From Ideonella aquatica (GTDB taxonomy: Bacteria; Pseudomonadota; Gammaproteobacteria; Burkholderiales; Burkholderiaceae_C), in the NCBI RefSeq assembly GCF_018069755.1, contig NZ_JAGQDE010000012.1, forward strand, positions 1 to 64,000: a DNA stretch of 64,000 nt, written 5' to 3'. The translations under genes were made by a program, and so were the position numbers. Below are positions 7,377 through 18,462 of the stretch, in pieces. Positions within the stretch are counted from its first letter, which is position 1, and each line of letters begins with the position of its first letter. The notes below the pieces were generated by a model that searched no databases, was not told where the DNA came from, and saw nothing but the letters and a program-made list of their open reading frames with translations.

Positions 7377-9098
7377 TCACTGGATGTCCAGGAAGATCGC
7401 AGTCACCGGGCCGGTATCGCCCTTGACGTTGGTGCCTTCAACCCACACCAGGTGGCGGCCCGGCGTCAGAGCGCCGGTCGGCAGGCTGACGTTGACGTTC
7501 TCGGTCTTGCCGTCAAAGGCACCATCGGTGGCGGCCATGGGCAGTGCGGTGGCACCTGGCGCCCAGGGCGGCACGTCGACGTAGGCCTTGGCCGAGGCGA
7601 TCTTGGGCATGGCCTGCTTGCCGTTGGCGGTGCTGAGCCGCTTGGCGTCGATCTTCGCGCGCAGCGTGACCGGCGTGCCCGGTGTCACGTTGTTGGCGCT
7701 CAGGCTCAGCGACAGCGCATCCGGGCCGGAGGGCAGGATGTAGGGCGCGCGCACCACCTTGGCGGCGTACATCAGCGCGGCCAGGTTGCCCGCCTTGATG
7801 GCCGGGTAGCTGGCGCAGCTCTGGAAGAAGTTGTTGCCCATCTCGAAGGTGTAGGCCGCCACGCCCAGCTCGCCGTAGCTGACGCCGTCGGTGGTGCCGT
7901 CGGTGGGGTACAGGCCGATCGACTGGTCGGGGAAATGCCCATTGAGGTAGGCGAAGCGCCGACCCAGGGTCTGCAGGTCGTCGGCATTGCCGGTCCTGGT
8001 GGCCGTCGAGCCCCAGGGCCACAACACCAATTGACCGTAGCTGTGGATGTCGATGTGGATGCCGCTGGTGTCGCGCGGTGCGGCATCGCCCACAGCGGTC
8101 CCGCGGCGGTCGGGCCACAACGAGCGCACATAGGCCTGCATGGCCTGGGTCTCGGGCTCGGAGCCGGCCGACGGGCCACGGTAGGTCTCAGCGCAGGCAT
8201 TGCTGCTGGACCCCTGACCGTTGGTGATGTTCCAGTTGAACGTGAAATTGCGGTTCAGGTCGGCGCCGCGGTTGTTGCTGTTGACACCGCAGTAGTTGCG
8301 GTTGGTGTTCTTGCGCCACAGCAGCCCGGTCTCGGCCTTCTTGCGACCGTCGGGGTTGGTGTGCAGCAGCAGGTGGACCTCATGGTGGTCGAGGATCCAG
8401 GTGGCCTCGGGGTCGGTGCCGTGGCCGTTGACCAGCTGCTGCGCCAGCGCCAGCGCAGTGGGCGCGGTGACGTACTCGCGGGCATGGATGGCCGAGTTGA
8501 CGAACAGCTTGGGCTTGTCGCCGCCGATGGCCGAATTGGTCAGCTTCAGCACCTTGAGGTCATAGCCACCCAGGCCATTGGCCTTCTCCCAGCTTGAGCC
8601 GATCGCGATGTAGCTGGCCAGCGTGGGTCGGGCGGTGACCAGGGCCTGGGCGGCGGTCTGGGTCTCCTCGACGGTCTCGTAGCAGCTGTAGCCGGGGATG
8701 GACTCGGTGCCCACCTCCTGCGCGGCGCTTGTGCCCAGGATGCGCGGGCTGGCCTGGCGCGACAGCGCGTCGAGCTGGCGCTGGCGCAGCGCGGCGAAGT
8801 CGTCCGCCGGTTCGATGCGGCGCGCATGCGGGCGCAGCTTGGCCAGTTCCTCGTCGTCGAGCTGCATCACCAGCACGGCCTGCTTCCAGTGGCCGTCGAC
8901 CACCGCCTCGTGCAGGCTGATCATGGCCTTGCGTGCAGTGGCGCTGTCGGCGAAGCTGACGCGGTAGTAGCGGGCGGTGGCGCGCTCTGCATCGGCCTCG
9001 GACTGCCACTGCGCGCGGCTGTCGGCGGAAATCGGGTGGGCGCCGGCCAGCAGGGGCAGCAGCAGCGCGGCGATCGCGGTCAGGGTTTGGCGCGACAT
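7377..9098 (-). CDS. Secreted M14 zinc carboxypeptidase
   Basis: This is a metallo-carboxypeptidase that removes C-terminal residues from peptides. The 573-residue protein has a Sec signal peptide (LTAIAALLLPLLAGAHP) and a propeptide-like region to about residue 130. The M14 catalytic domain follows: the zinc ligands are in HAREY (about residues 204-207) and in DIHSYGQ (about 344), and the catalytic Glu is in YTFEMG (about 417). NPDGR and RGADLNRNF are typical substrate-binding stretches. About 120 C-terminal residues form a beta-rich extra domain, perhaps for substrate or surface binding. An AAGGAG Shine-Dalgarno precedes the start. It is likely extracellular and could be a substrate of the nearby type II secretion system, which is inference. 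Confidence 0.93.
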   Translation of the reverse strand: MSRQTLTAIAALLLPLLAGAHPISADSRAQWQSEADAERATARYYRVSFADSATARKAMISLHEAVVDGHWKQAVLVMQLDDEELAKLRPHARRIEPADDFAALRQRQLDALSRQASPRILGTSAAQEVGTESIPGYSCYETVEETQTAAQALVTARPTLASYIAIGSSWEKANGLGGYDLKVLKLTNSAIGGDKPKLFVNSAIHAREYVTAPTALALAQQLVNGHGTDPEATWILDHHEVHLLLHTNPDGRKKAETGLLWRKNTNRNYCGVNSNNRGADLNRNFTFNWNITNGQGSSSNACAETYRGPSAGSEPETQAMQAYVRSLWPDRRGTAVGDAAPRDTSGIHIDIHSYGQLVLWPWGSTATRTGNADDLQTLGRRFAYLNGHFPDQSIGLYPTDGTTDGVSYGELGVAAYTFEMGNNFFQSCASYPAIKAGNLAALMYAAKVVRAPYILPSGPDALSLSLSANNVTPGTPVTLRAKIDAKRLSTANGKQAMPKIASAKAYVDVPPWAPGATALPMAATDGAFDGKTENVNVSLPTGALTPGRHLVWVEGTNVKGDTGPVTAIFLDIQ

Positions 9099-9169
9099 CG
9101 GCAGTCTCCTTGATGGGAAGTGCGCGATGCTACGACGCGGCCTGCGCCGCGCCAGCCCCTAGGAGCGGC

Positions 9170-10708
<1,539 letters not shown>

Positions 10709-10727
10709 GGGTCGTTGTCCTGGTCCG

Positions 10728-11507
10728 TCAGCGGAAGACCGCCGGGCGCTTCTCGTTGAAAGCCGCCAGCCCCTCGCGGTGTTCGTCAGACGGGGCGTAG
10801 GCGTAATGGGGTTCGCGCTCGGCGCGGTGGCTGGCCTGCTCGCGGTGGGCGAACTGGCGCAGCGCGCGCTTGTTCAGGCGCATCGCCTGCGGCGACAGGC
10901 GGGCGATCTGGCGCGCGCTGGCCAGGGCCTCGGCGGCCACCTCGGCATCCGGCACCACGCGGGTGAGCAGGCCGCGGCGCAAGGCCTCGTCGGCACCCAG
11001 CACGCGGGCTTCCAGCAGCAGCTCGCGCAGCACGGTCTCACCCACCACGCGGGCGACGATCTCGATCTCGGCCGGCGCCATCGGAAAGCCCAGCTTGGCG
11101 ATCGGCACGCCGAAGCGGCTGCCCTGGCCAGCGATGCGCAGGTCGCAGCAGCAGGCGATCTCCAGACCGCCGCCGATGCAGGCGCCGTCGATCTGCGCCA
11201 CCAGCGGCACCTCCAACGCCAGCAGGGCCCACAGCGCGGGCGCGACGATCTCCTCGTGGAAATGCGCCAGCGTGTCGGCCTGGAAGCGGAAGGCGGGGAA
11301 TTCCTCGATGTCGCCACCGGCGACGAAAGTGCCGCCCTCGCCCTGCACGATCACCGCGCGCGCCGCGCTGGCCTGCAGCGCCTCGGCGTGGGCGCGCAGT
11401 TCGCGCCACATGGTGGTGTCCAGCGCGTTGAGCTTGCCGGGGTGGGCAATCGTCAGGCGGGCGATGCCGTGGGCATCGGCCGCGTCAAGTCGAACATGTC
11501 CGGTCAT
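10728..11507 (-). CDS. Enoyl-CoA hydratase/isomerase family protein
   Basis: This 259-residue crotonase-fold protein acts on a CoA thioester. The oxyanion-hole stretches are GGTFVAGGDIEEF and ACIGGGLEIACCCDLRIAG. The second usual catalytic Glu region reads FGVPIAKLGFPMAPAEI, where the family commonly has GLxPxxG, so the reaction may not be plain hydration. Decarboxylation or isomerisation of a malonyl-type CoA is possible. It lies 19 bp upstream of matB and 11 bp downstream of the Bug receptor gene, so a role in the same dicarboxylate pathway is likely. The exact substrate cannot be read from sequence. Confidence 0.85.
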   Translation of the reverse strand: MTGHVRLDAADAHGIARLTIAHPGKLNALDTTMWRELRAHAEALQASAARAVIVQGEGGTFVAGGDIEEFPAFRFQADTLAHFHEEIVAPALWALLALEVPLVAQIDGACIGGGLEIACCCDLRIAGQGSRFGVPIAKLGFPMAPAEIEIVARVVGETVLRELLLEARVLGADEALRRGLLTRVVPDAEVAAEALASARQIARLSPQAMRLNKRALRQFAHREQASHRAEREPHYAYAPSDEHREGLAAFNEKRPAVFR

Positions 11508-11518
11508 GCCGGCAAGTA

Positions 11519-12514
11519 TCAGTCGAGTTTGGCCCCCGAGAGCTTGACCACCGAGCCCCAGCGCTTGATCTCGTCATTCACGAACTTGCCGAAATCGTCG
11601 CCCCACAGCGTGGGCAGGGTGCTGCCCAGGCCAGTCCAGGTGGCTTTCAGCTCGTCGGAGCCCAGGGCTTTCTTCAGCTCGGACTGCATCTGCTCGACGA
11701 TCTCGCGCGGCGTGCCCTTGGGCGCCCACAGGCCGTACCAGGTGGCGACCTGGTAGGTGGGCACCGAGCCTTCGGCCGCGGTGGGAATGTCCGGGAAGCC
11801 CGGCGCGCGCTGTGCCGAAGCCACTGCCAGGGCCTTGATGCGGCCCGACTTGATGTGCGCCGCCGAGCTGCCCAGGCCGTCGAACATCAGGTCGACCTGG
11901 CCCGCCATCAGGTCCTGCAGCGCCGGGCCGGCGCCGCGGTAGGGGATATGGGTGATGAAGGTCTTGGTCTGCAGCTTGAACAGCTCGCCCGCCAGATGGT
12001 GCGACGTGCCATTGCCGGCCGAGCCGTAGTTCAACCGGCCAGGGTTGCGACGCAGGTAGTCCAGCAGACCGGGCAGATCGCGGGCCGTGACCTTCTGCGG
12101 ATTGACCACGATGACCTGCGGAACGCTGGAGATCAGGCCCACGGGCACGAAATCGCGCTCCAGGTCGTACTCCAGCTTCGGGTACATGGCCGGGGCGATC
12201 GCATGGTGCACCGCGCCCATGAAGAAGGTGTAGCCGTCGGGGGTGGCCTTGGACGCCAGCGTGGCGCCCAGCGTGCCACCGGCGCCGCCCTTGTTGTCGA
12301 TGATGAACTGCTTGCCCAGCTTGTGGCTCAGGTGGGCGGTCAGCGGCCTGGCGAAGGCGTCGGTGCCGCCACCGGCCGGGAAGGGCACGACGATGGTCAC
12401 CGGCCGGGCGGGCCAGCTGCCCTGGGCACGGGCAGTGCCCGGCAGGCCGGCCAGCAGGGTCGAGCCGGCGGCTGCCGCCAGCAGGGCACGGCGATCGGTG
12501 TCGATCGGGGGCAT
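11519..12514 (-). CDS. Bug/TctC-family periplasmic solute receptor
   Basis: This is a tripartite tricarboxylate transporter receptor of the Bug family, which binds small carboxylates in the periplasm. The 331-residue protein has an N-terminal signal with RR before the hydrophobic stretch (DRRALLAAAAGSTLLAGLPGTARA), so Tat or Sec export is possible. The mature part carries the family signatures WPARPVTIVVPFPAGGGTDAFAR, IDNKGGAGGTLGA and GSAGNGTSHHLAGE. No TctA/TctB membrane genes are adjacent, which is common for Bug proteins. It is the first gene of the minus-strand operon with the hydratase and matB, so malonate or a related diacid is a reasonable ligand. Confidence 0.93.
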   Translation of the reverse strand: MPPIDTDRRALLAAAAGSTLLAGLPGTARAQGSWPARPVTIVVPFPAGGGTDAFARPLTAHLSHKLGKQFIIDNKGGAGGTLGATLASKATPDGYTFFMGAVHHAIAPAMYPKLEYDLERDFVPVGLISSVPQVIVVNPQKVTARDLPGLLDYLRRNPGRLNYGSAGNGTSHHLAGELFKLQTKTFITHIPYRGAGPALQDLMAGQVDLMFDGLGSSAAHIKSGRIKALAVASAQRAPGFPDIPTAAEGSVPTYQVATWYGLWAPKGTPREIVEQMQSELKKALGSDELKATWTGLGSTLPTLWGDDFGKFVNDEIKRWGSVVKLSGAKLD

Positions 12515-12571
12515 GGAGTCTCCTGTCGTGTGGTTCTGGTCTGGATCCTAACGGCAGCCCGGGTGCGGCTT

Positions 12572-12585
12572 GCCGAGGCGTTTCC
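12572..12585 (-). promoter_or_regulatory. Weak -24/-12 (sigma54) promoter candidate
   Basis: Read on the minus strand, this holds GG, ten bases, then GC, the invariant spacing of a sigma54 promoter. It lies about 58 nt upstream of the Bug receptor start. The surrounding bases match the TGGCAC/TTGC consensus poorly. It is listed only because a sigma54 activator gene is divergent here and a palindrome lies upstream at a suitable distance. Confidence 0.22.
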
Positions 12586-12607
12586 CCGAGCCGGGGGTGA
12601 CTGGATA

Positions 12608-12626
12608 TCAAACACGAGGTGTCTGA
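12608..12626. promoter_or_regulatory. Palindromic operator between receptor operon and activator
   Basis: TCAAACAC-GAG-GTGTCTGA is an inverted repeat with 8-bp arms, one mismatch and a 3-bp centre. It ends 18 bp before the ATG of the sigma54-type activator and starts about 94 bp upstream of the Bug receptor start. This is where an upstream activating sequence would sit, and the site could also autorepress the regulator. Confidence 0.5.
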
Positions 12627-12644
12627 AATCGATACACTGGCTCG

Positions 12645-14116
<1,472 letters not shown>

Positions 14117-14120
<4 letters not shown>

Positions 14121-14500
14121 CCATGACCGCCGTTCACCTGGTTGCCATCGCGGCGCTGCTGCAGTACTTCGTCTTCAGCAGCATCGTCGGCTGGGCACGT
14201 GGCCGCTACCGTGTGGCGGCGCCGGCCGTCACCGGCCACGAGGTCTTCGAGCGCCACTACCGCGTGCAGATGAACACGCTGGAGATGCTGGTGATGCTGT
14301 TGCCGGCGCTGTGGCTGGCCGGCTCGTTCTGGTCGCCCACCGCTGCCGTCATCGGGGGCCTGGTCTACCTGGTGGGCCGCGGCGTCTATGCCCTGAGCTA
14401 TGTGCGCAACCCGGCCAGCCGCAGCGCCGGCTTCGCACTGAGCATCGGCCCGACGCTGACGCTGTTGATCGGCGCTGTGGTCGGTCTGCTGCGCGCCTGA
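14117..14500 (+). CDS. MAPEG-family membrane protein
   Basis: The 127-residue protein has four hydrophobic segments and the MAPEG signature (VFERHYRVQMNTLEMLVMLLPALWLAG, then GRGVYALSYVRNPASRS). MAPEG proteins are membrane glutathione-dependent enzymes or peroxidases; the bacterial members are poorly characterised. Its ATG overlaps the regulator stop (ATGA), so it is translated together with the sigma54 activator. Why a MAPEG protein should accompany that regulator is not evident. Confidence 0.87.
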
Positions 14501-14514
14501 CCCGGGTTTGTCCT

Positions 14515-14529
14515 GTGCCCGGCGGGCAC
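14515..14529 (+). terminator. Hairpin after the MAPEG gene
   Basis: GTGCCC-GGC-GGGCAC forms a 6-bp stem, extendable to 9 bp through one G-U pair. It starts 14 nt beyond the MAPEG stop and lacks a U-run. It may end the regulator-MAPEG transcript or lie in the leader of the following receptor gene. Confidence 0.3.
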
Positions 14530-14543
14530 GGGCGTTGCAATCC

Positions 14544-14573
14544 TGTCTCCATCTCTTTCGGACACTGGAGACA
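14544..14573 (+). promoter_or_regulatory. Leader hairpin covering the ribosome binding site
   Basis: TGTCTCCA (14544-14551) pairs perfectly with TGGAGACA (14566-14573) around a 14-nt loop. The 3' arm contains the GGAG Shine-Dalgarno (14567-14570) of the receptor gene, whose ATG begins 3 nt after the stem. If it folds in the mRNA it would hide the ribosome binding site and could allow translational control. It might equally be a DNA operator. Confidence 0.45.
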
Positions 14574-14575
14574 CG

Positions 14576-15766
14576 ATGACCCTGCGTCGCCTCACCCTGG
14601 CCGCCGCCGCGCTGATCGCGCTGGGCGCCACTGCCTTGCCCGCTGCCGCGGCCGGCGAGATCCGCATCGCCCACATCCACAGCAAGACCGGCCCGCTCGA
14701 GGCCTACGGCAAGCAGACCGCGCTGGGCTTCAAGATGGGCCTGGAGTACGCCACCAACGGCACGATGCAGGTGGCCGGCAAGACCCTGGTGCTGATCGAA
14801 AAGGACGACCAGGGCAAGCCCGACCTGGGCAAGAGCCTGCTGGCCGCCGCCTATGGCGACGACAAGGCCGACATCGCGGTGGGCCCGACCTCGTCGGGCG
14901 TGGCGCTGGCGATGCTGCCGGTGGCCGCCGAGTACAAGAAGATCCTGCTGGTCGAGCCCGCGGTGGCCGACTCGATCACCGGCGACAAGTGGAACAAGTA
15001 CATCTTCCGCACCGGCCGCAACAGCAGCCAGGATGCGATCAGCAACGCGGTGGCGCTGGACAAGCCCGGCACCGTGATCGCCACGCTGGCCCAGGACTAC
15101 GCCTTCGGCCGCGACGGCGTCAAGGCCTTCAAGGACGCGATCAAGACCGCCAAGGTGGTGCATGAGGAATACCTGCCCACCAACACCACCGACTTCACCG
15201 CTGGTGCGCAGCGCCTGATCGACAAGCTCAAGGACCAGCCCGGGCGTAAGCTGATCTTCATCATCTGGGCGGGTGCCGGCAACCCGTTCAAGATCGCCGA
15301 CCTGGACCTCAAGCGCCACGGCATTGAGATCGCCACCGGCGGCAACATCCTGCCGGCCATGGCGGCCTACAAGAACTTCCCCGGCATGGAAGGCGCCAGC
15401 TACTACTACTTCGGCATCCCGAAGAATCCGGTCAACGAGGCGATGGTGGCGCAGCACTACAAGCAGTTCAAGCAGCCGCCCGACTTCTTCACCGCCGGTG
15501 GCTTCAGCGCCGCGATGGCGGTGGTCACCGCGCTGAAGAAGACCAACGGCGACACCGCCACGCCCAAGCTGATCAGCACCATGGAGGGCATGAGCTTCGA
15601 CACCCCCAAGGGCACGATGACCTTCCGCAAGGAAGACCACCAGGCCATGCAGAGCATGTACCACTTCAAGATCAAGGTGGACCCGGCCTTTGCCTGGGGC
15701 GTGCCCGAGCTGGTGCGCGAGATCAAGGCGTCCGAGATGGACGTGCCCATCCGCAACAAGCGCTGA
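14576..15766 (+). CDS. LivK-type ABC transporter solute-binding protein
   Basis: This is a periplasmic type I solute receptor for an ABC importer. The 396-residue protein has a clear Sec signal (LTLAAAALIALGATALPAAAA). It has the two-lobed fold typical of branched-chain amino acid/amide receptors (IRIAHIHSKTGPLEAYGKQTALGFKMG, GPTSSGVALAMLPVAAEYKK, TLAQDYAFGRDGVKAFKDA). It is the first gene of the transport and PHB hydrolysis operon, 7 bp before the depolymerase. Family knowledge would say amino acid. The neighbouring genes suggest 3-hydroxybutyrate or its oligomers, which is inference. Confidence 0.9.
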   Translation: MTLRRLTLAAAALIALGATALPAAAAGEIRIAHIHSKTGPLEAYGKQTALGFKMGLEYATNGTMQVAGKTLVLIEKDDQGKPDLGKSLLAAAYGDDKADIAVGPTSSGVALAMLPVAAEYKKILLVEPAVADSITGDKWNKYIFRTGRNSSQDAISNAVALDKPGTVIATLAQDYAFGRDGVKAFKDAIKTAKVVHEEYLPTNTTDFTAGAQRLIDKLKDQPGRKLIFIIWAGAGNPFKIADLDLKRHGIEIATGGNILPAMAAYKNFPGMEGASYYYFGIPKNPVNEAMVAQHYKQFKQPPDFFTAGGFSAAMAVVTALKKTNGDTATPKLISTMEGMSFDTPKGTMTFRKEDHQAMQSMYHFKIKVDPAFAWGVPELVREIKASEMDVPIRNKR

Positions 15767-15773
15767 GTTGCCG

Positions 15774-16961
15774 GTGATCCCTCGCCTTGCTGCCTGGCTG
15801 CTGGCCGGCGTGGCGCCGATCGCCGGCGCCGCGCTGCCGCCGCTGCCCGCGGGCATCGTCGATCCGGCGCTGGGGGCGTCGGTGTCGGGCATCTCCTCGG
15901 GCGGCTACATGGCGGTGCAGCTGCACTTTGCCCATGCCCAGACCTTCACGCAGGGCGTGGGCGTGGTGGCCGGCGGCCCACTGGGCTGCGCCGAGGGCGA
16001 GGTGGCCAAGGCGCTGGGCCGCTGCATGGCGCACGAGCAGCCGATCCCCGTGGACACGCTGGTACAGCGCGCGCGCAGCGCGGCGCAGCGGGGTGAGCTG
16101 GCGCCCACCGCACAGGTGGGCGCGGGCCGCGTCTACCTGTTTGGCGGCACGCGCGACGAGACCGTTCGCCCGGGTGTGATGGACGACCTGCGCGCCTTCT
16201 ACCGCGCTTTCGTGCCTGCCGATCGCCTGCGCGAGCGCCGCGATGTCGCGGCCGGCCACAGCTTCGTCACCGAGGATTTCGGCCCGACCTGCGCGGCCGA
16301 CTCGGCCAACTTCATGAACGACTGCGATGTCGACCTGGCCGGCGAGCTGCTGGGCCATCTGGTGGCAGGCGGCCAGGCGCGCCTGCCACGGCCGCGGGTG
16401 GACGGCACGCCGGCCGCCCAGGCCTTCGACCAGCGCGCCTTCGTCACCGGCCATGGCCTGGCCGCCGAGGGCCGCATCTTTGTGCCGGCCGATTGCAGCC
16501 GCGAGCGACCCTGCGGCCTGCATGTGGCGCTGCACGGCTGCCGCCAATCGGTGGGCGCGATCGGCAGCGACTTTGTCGACCACGCCGGCTTCAACCGCTG
16601 GGCCGCCAGCAACCGGCTGGTGGTGCTGTACCCGCAGACCGATCCCAGTTCACCCAACAACCCGCGTGGTTGCTGGGACTGGTGGGGCCATGACGACGCC
16701 CGTTACGCCACCCGCCAGGGCCCGCAGGTGCGCGCGGTGATGGCCATGGTGCGCCGGCTGCAGGGCGCGCCGGCCGATGCGCCGGTGGCGGCCTGCACCA
16801 CCGCCAGCAACTGGACCCATTACTGGGCCGACCGCGCCAGCACCGATGGTTTTGGTGGCGTGCGCGCCATCGGCAGCGGCGAAAACCTGGGCTGGTGGTG
16901 GCAGACCACCACGCTGCGCGAATGGCCTGCCGGCCAGTTCCGCCGCGGGAGCTGCGACTGA
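15774..16961 (+). CDS. Secreted polyhydroxybutyrate depolymerase
   Basis: This enzyme hydrolyses poly(3-hydroxybutyrate) to oligomers. The 395-residue product from GTG 15774 has a signal peptide (LAAWLLAGVAPIAGAALP) and a lipase box GISSG with Ser41. The conserved depolymerase block follows (LHVALHGCRQ, YPQTDPSSPNNPRGCWDWWG, QGPQVRAVMAMVRRLQ), and a His in the block near DHAGFNRW is well placed. The last 60 residues (Trp-rich, SNWTHYWADR) resemble a small substrate-binding tail. The gene is wedged between the ABC receptor and the ABC ATPase genes, overlapping the latter by 1 bp, so it belongs to the transport operon. Confidence 0.87.
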   Translation: MIPRLAAWLLAGVAPIAGAALPPLPAGIVDPALGASVSGISSGGYMAVQLHFAHAQTFTQGVGVVAGGPLGCAEGEVAKALGRCMAHEQPIPVDTLVQRARSAAQRGELAPTAQVGAGRVYLFGGTRDETVRPGVMDDLRAFYRAFVPADRLRERRDVAAGHSFVTEDFGPTCAADSANFMNDCDVDLAGELLGHLVAGGQARLPRPRVDGTPAAQAFDQRAFVTGHGLAAEGRIFVPADCSRERPCGLHVALHGCRQSVGAIGSDFVDHAGFNRWAASNRLVVLYPQTDPSSPNNPRGCWDWWGHDDARYATRQGPQVRAVMAMVRRLQGAPADAPVAACTTASNWTHYWADRASTDGFGGVRAIGSGENLGWWWQTTTLREWPAGQFRRGSCD

Positions 16962-17719
16962 TGCTGGAAACCCGCGGCCTGACCATCCGCTTCGGCGGCC
17001 ATGTGGCGGTGGACCACGTCAGCTGCGCCTTCGCGCCCGGCACGCTGACCGCCATCGTCGGCCCCAACGGCGCCGGCAAGACCACCTACTTCAACCTGAT
17101 CAGCGGCCAACTGCCGGCCAGCGAAGGCCAGGTCCTGCTCGACGACATGGACATCAGCGGCCTGTCGGCGCCGCAGCGCACCCGCCGCGGCCTGGGCCGC
17201 GCCTTCCAGCTGACCCAGCTGTTTCCGGGCCTGAGCGTGCAGGAGAACGTGCGCCTGGCGGTGCAGGCCCGCCACGGCGGCGGCATGAACCTCTGGCAGG
17301 TCTGGCGCGACCGCCGCGACTGGCTGGAAGAAACCCGCGAGCTGCTGACCACGGTGCGCCTGTTCGATCGCCGCGACGCGCTGGCCGCCAGCCTGTCGCA
17401 CGGCGACCAGCGCAAGCTCGAGGTGGCGCTGCTGATGGCGCTGGACCCGCGCGTCTACATGTTCGACGAACCCACGGCCGGCATGAGCCTGGACGAGGCG
17501 CCGGTGGTGCTGGACCTGATCCGCGCGCTGAAGGCGCGGCGCGACCGCGTGATCCTGCTGGTCGAGCACAAGATGGACGTGGTGCGCGAGCTGGCCGACC
17601 GCATCGTCGTGCTGCACCAGGGCGCGCTGGTGGCCGATGGCGAGCCGGCCGCGGTGATCGCCTCCGACGTGGTGCAGCAGGCCTACCTGGGCACCGCGGC
17701 GACGCAGGAGGCGGCATGA
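16961..17719 (+). CDS. ABC transporter ATPase, LivG type
   Basis: This is one of two ATPases of a branched-chain-type importer. The 252-residue product from ATG 16961 has Walker A GPNGAGKTT (near residue 35), the Q-loop region RTRRGLGRAFQLTQLFPGLSV, signature LSHGDQRKLEVA, Walker B VYMFDEPTAG and the switch His in VEHKMD. The ATG overlaps the depolymerase stop (TGATG), and the end overlaps livF by 4 bp. A longer reading upstream is ruled out because it would run through the depolymerase end. Confidence 0.93.
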   Translation: MLETRGLTIRFGGHVAVDHVSCAFAPGTLTAIVGPNGAGKTTYFNLISGQLPASEGQVLLDDMDISGLSAPQRTRRGLGRAFQLTQLFPGLSVQENVRLAVQARHGGGMNLWQVWRDRRDWLEETRELLTTVRLFDRRDALAASLSHGDQRKLEVALLMALDPRVYMFDEPTAGMSLDEAPVVLDLIRALKARRDRVILLVEHKMDVVRELADRIVVLHQGALVADGEPAAVIASDVVQQAYLGTAATQEAA

Positions 17720-18462
17720 CGGCCGTGCTGGAACTGCAGGGGGTGCACACCCACATCGGCGCGTACCACATCCTGCATGGTGTGGACCTGGCGGTGCCCG
17801 CGGGCGAGGTGACCATGCTGCTGGGCCGCAATGGCGCCGGCAAGACCACCACGCTGCGCACCATCATGGGCCTGTGGGCGGCCAGCGCCGGCAGCGTGCG
17901 CTTTCGGGGCCAGGCGATCGGCGGCCCGGACGCCAGCGCCACCACGCCCGACATCGCCCGCGCCGGCATCGCCTACGTGCCTGAGAGCATGGGCATCTTC
18001 AGCGACCTGACGGTGCGCGAGAACATGCTGCTGGCCGCCCGCGCCGCGCGCCGCGAGGAGCAGCTTGACCGGGCCCGTCTCGACTGGATCTTTGGTTTCT
18101 TCCCGGCGTTGCACAAGTTCTGGCTCTACCCGGCCGGCAAGCTCAGCGGCGGCCAGAAGCAGATGCTGGCGGTGGCCCGCGCCATCATCGAGCCGCGCGC
18201 GCTGCTGCTGATCGACGAGCCCAGCAAGGGCCTGGCGCCGGCCATCGTGCAGAACCTGGTGCAGTGCCTGGCCGAGTTGAAGCGCGAGCGCACCACCATC
18301 CTGCTGGTCGAGCAGAACGTGATGATGGCCCGCGCGCTGGGCGACCAGGTCGCGGTGATGGACGACGGCCGCGTGGTGCACACCGGCGGCATGGCCGAGC
18401 TGGCCGCCGACGCCGAGCTGCAACAGCGCCTGCTGGGCCTCTCACTCGGAGCGCACGCATGA
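17716..18462 (+). CDS. ABC transporter ATPase, LivF type
   Basis: This is the second ATPase of the importer, a 248-residue protein. Walker A is GRNGAGKTTT, the signature is KLSGGQKQMLAVARAI, Walker B is LLLIDEPSKGLAP, and the switch His is replaced by Gln in LLVEQNV, as is usual for LivF. It overlaps livG and livH by 4 bp on each side, consistent with stoichiometric co-translation. Confidence 0.93.
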   Translation: MTAVLELQGVHTHIGAYHILHGVDLAVPAGEVTMLLGRNGAGKTTTLRTIMGLWAASAGSVRFRGQAIGGPDASATTPDIARAGIAYVPESMGIFSDLTVRENMLLAARAARREEQLDRARLDWIFGFFPALHKFWLYPAGKLSGGQKQMLAVARAIIEPRALLLIDEPSKGLAPAIVQNLVQCLAELKRERTTILLVEQNVMMARALGDQVAVMDDGRVVHTGGMAELAADAELQQRLLGLSLGAHA

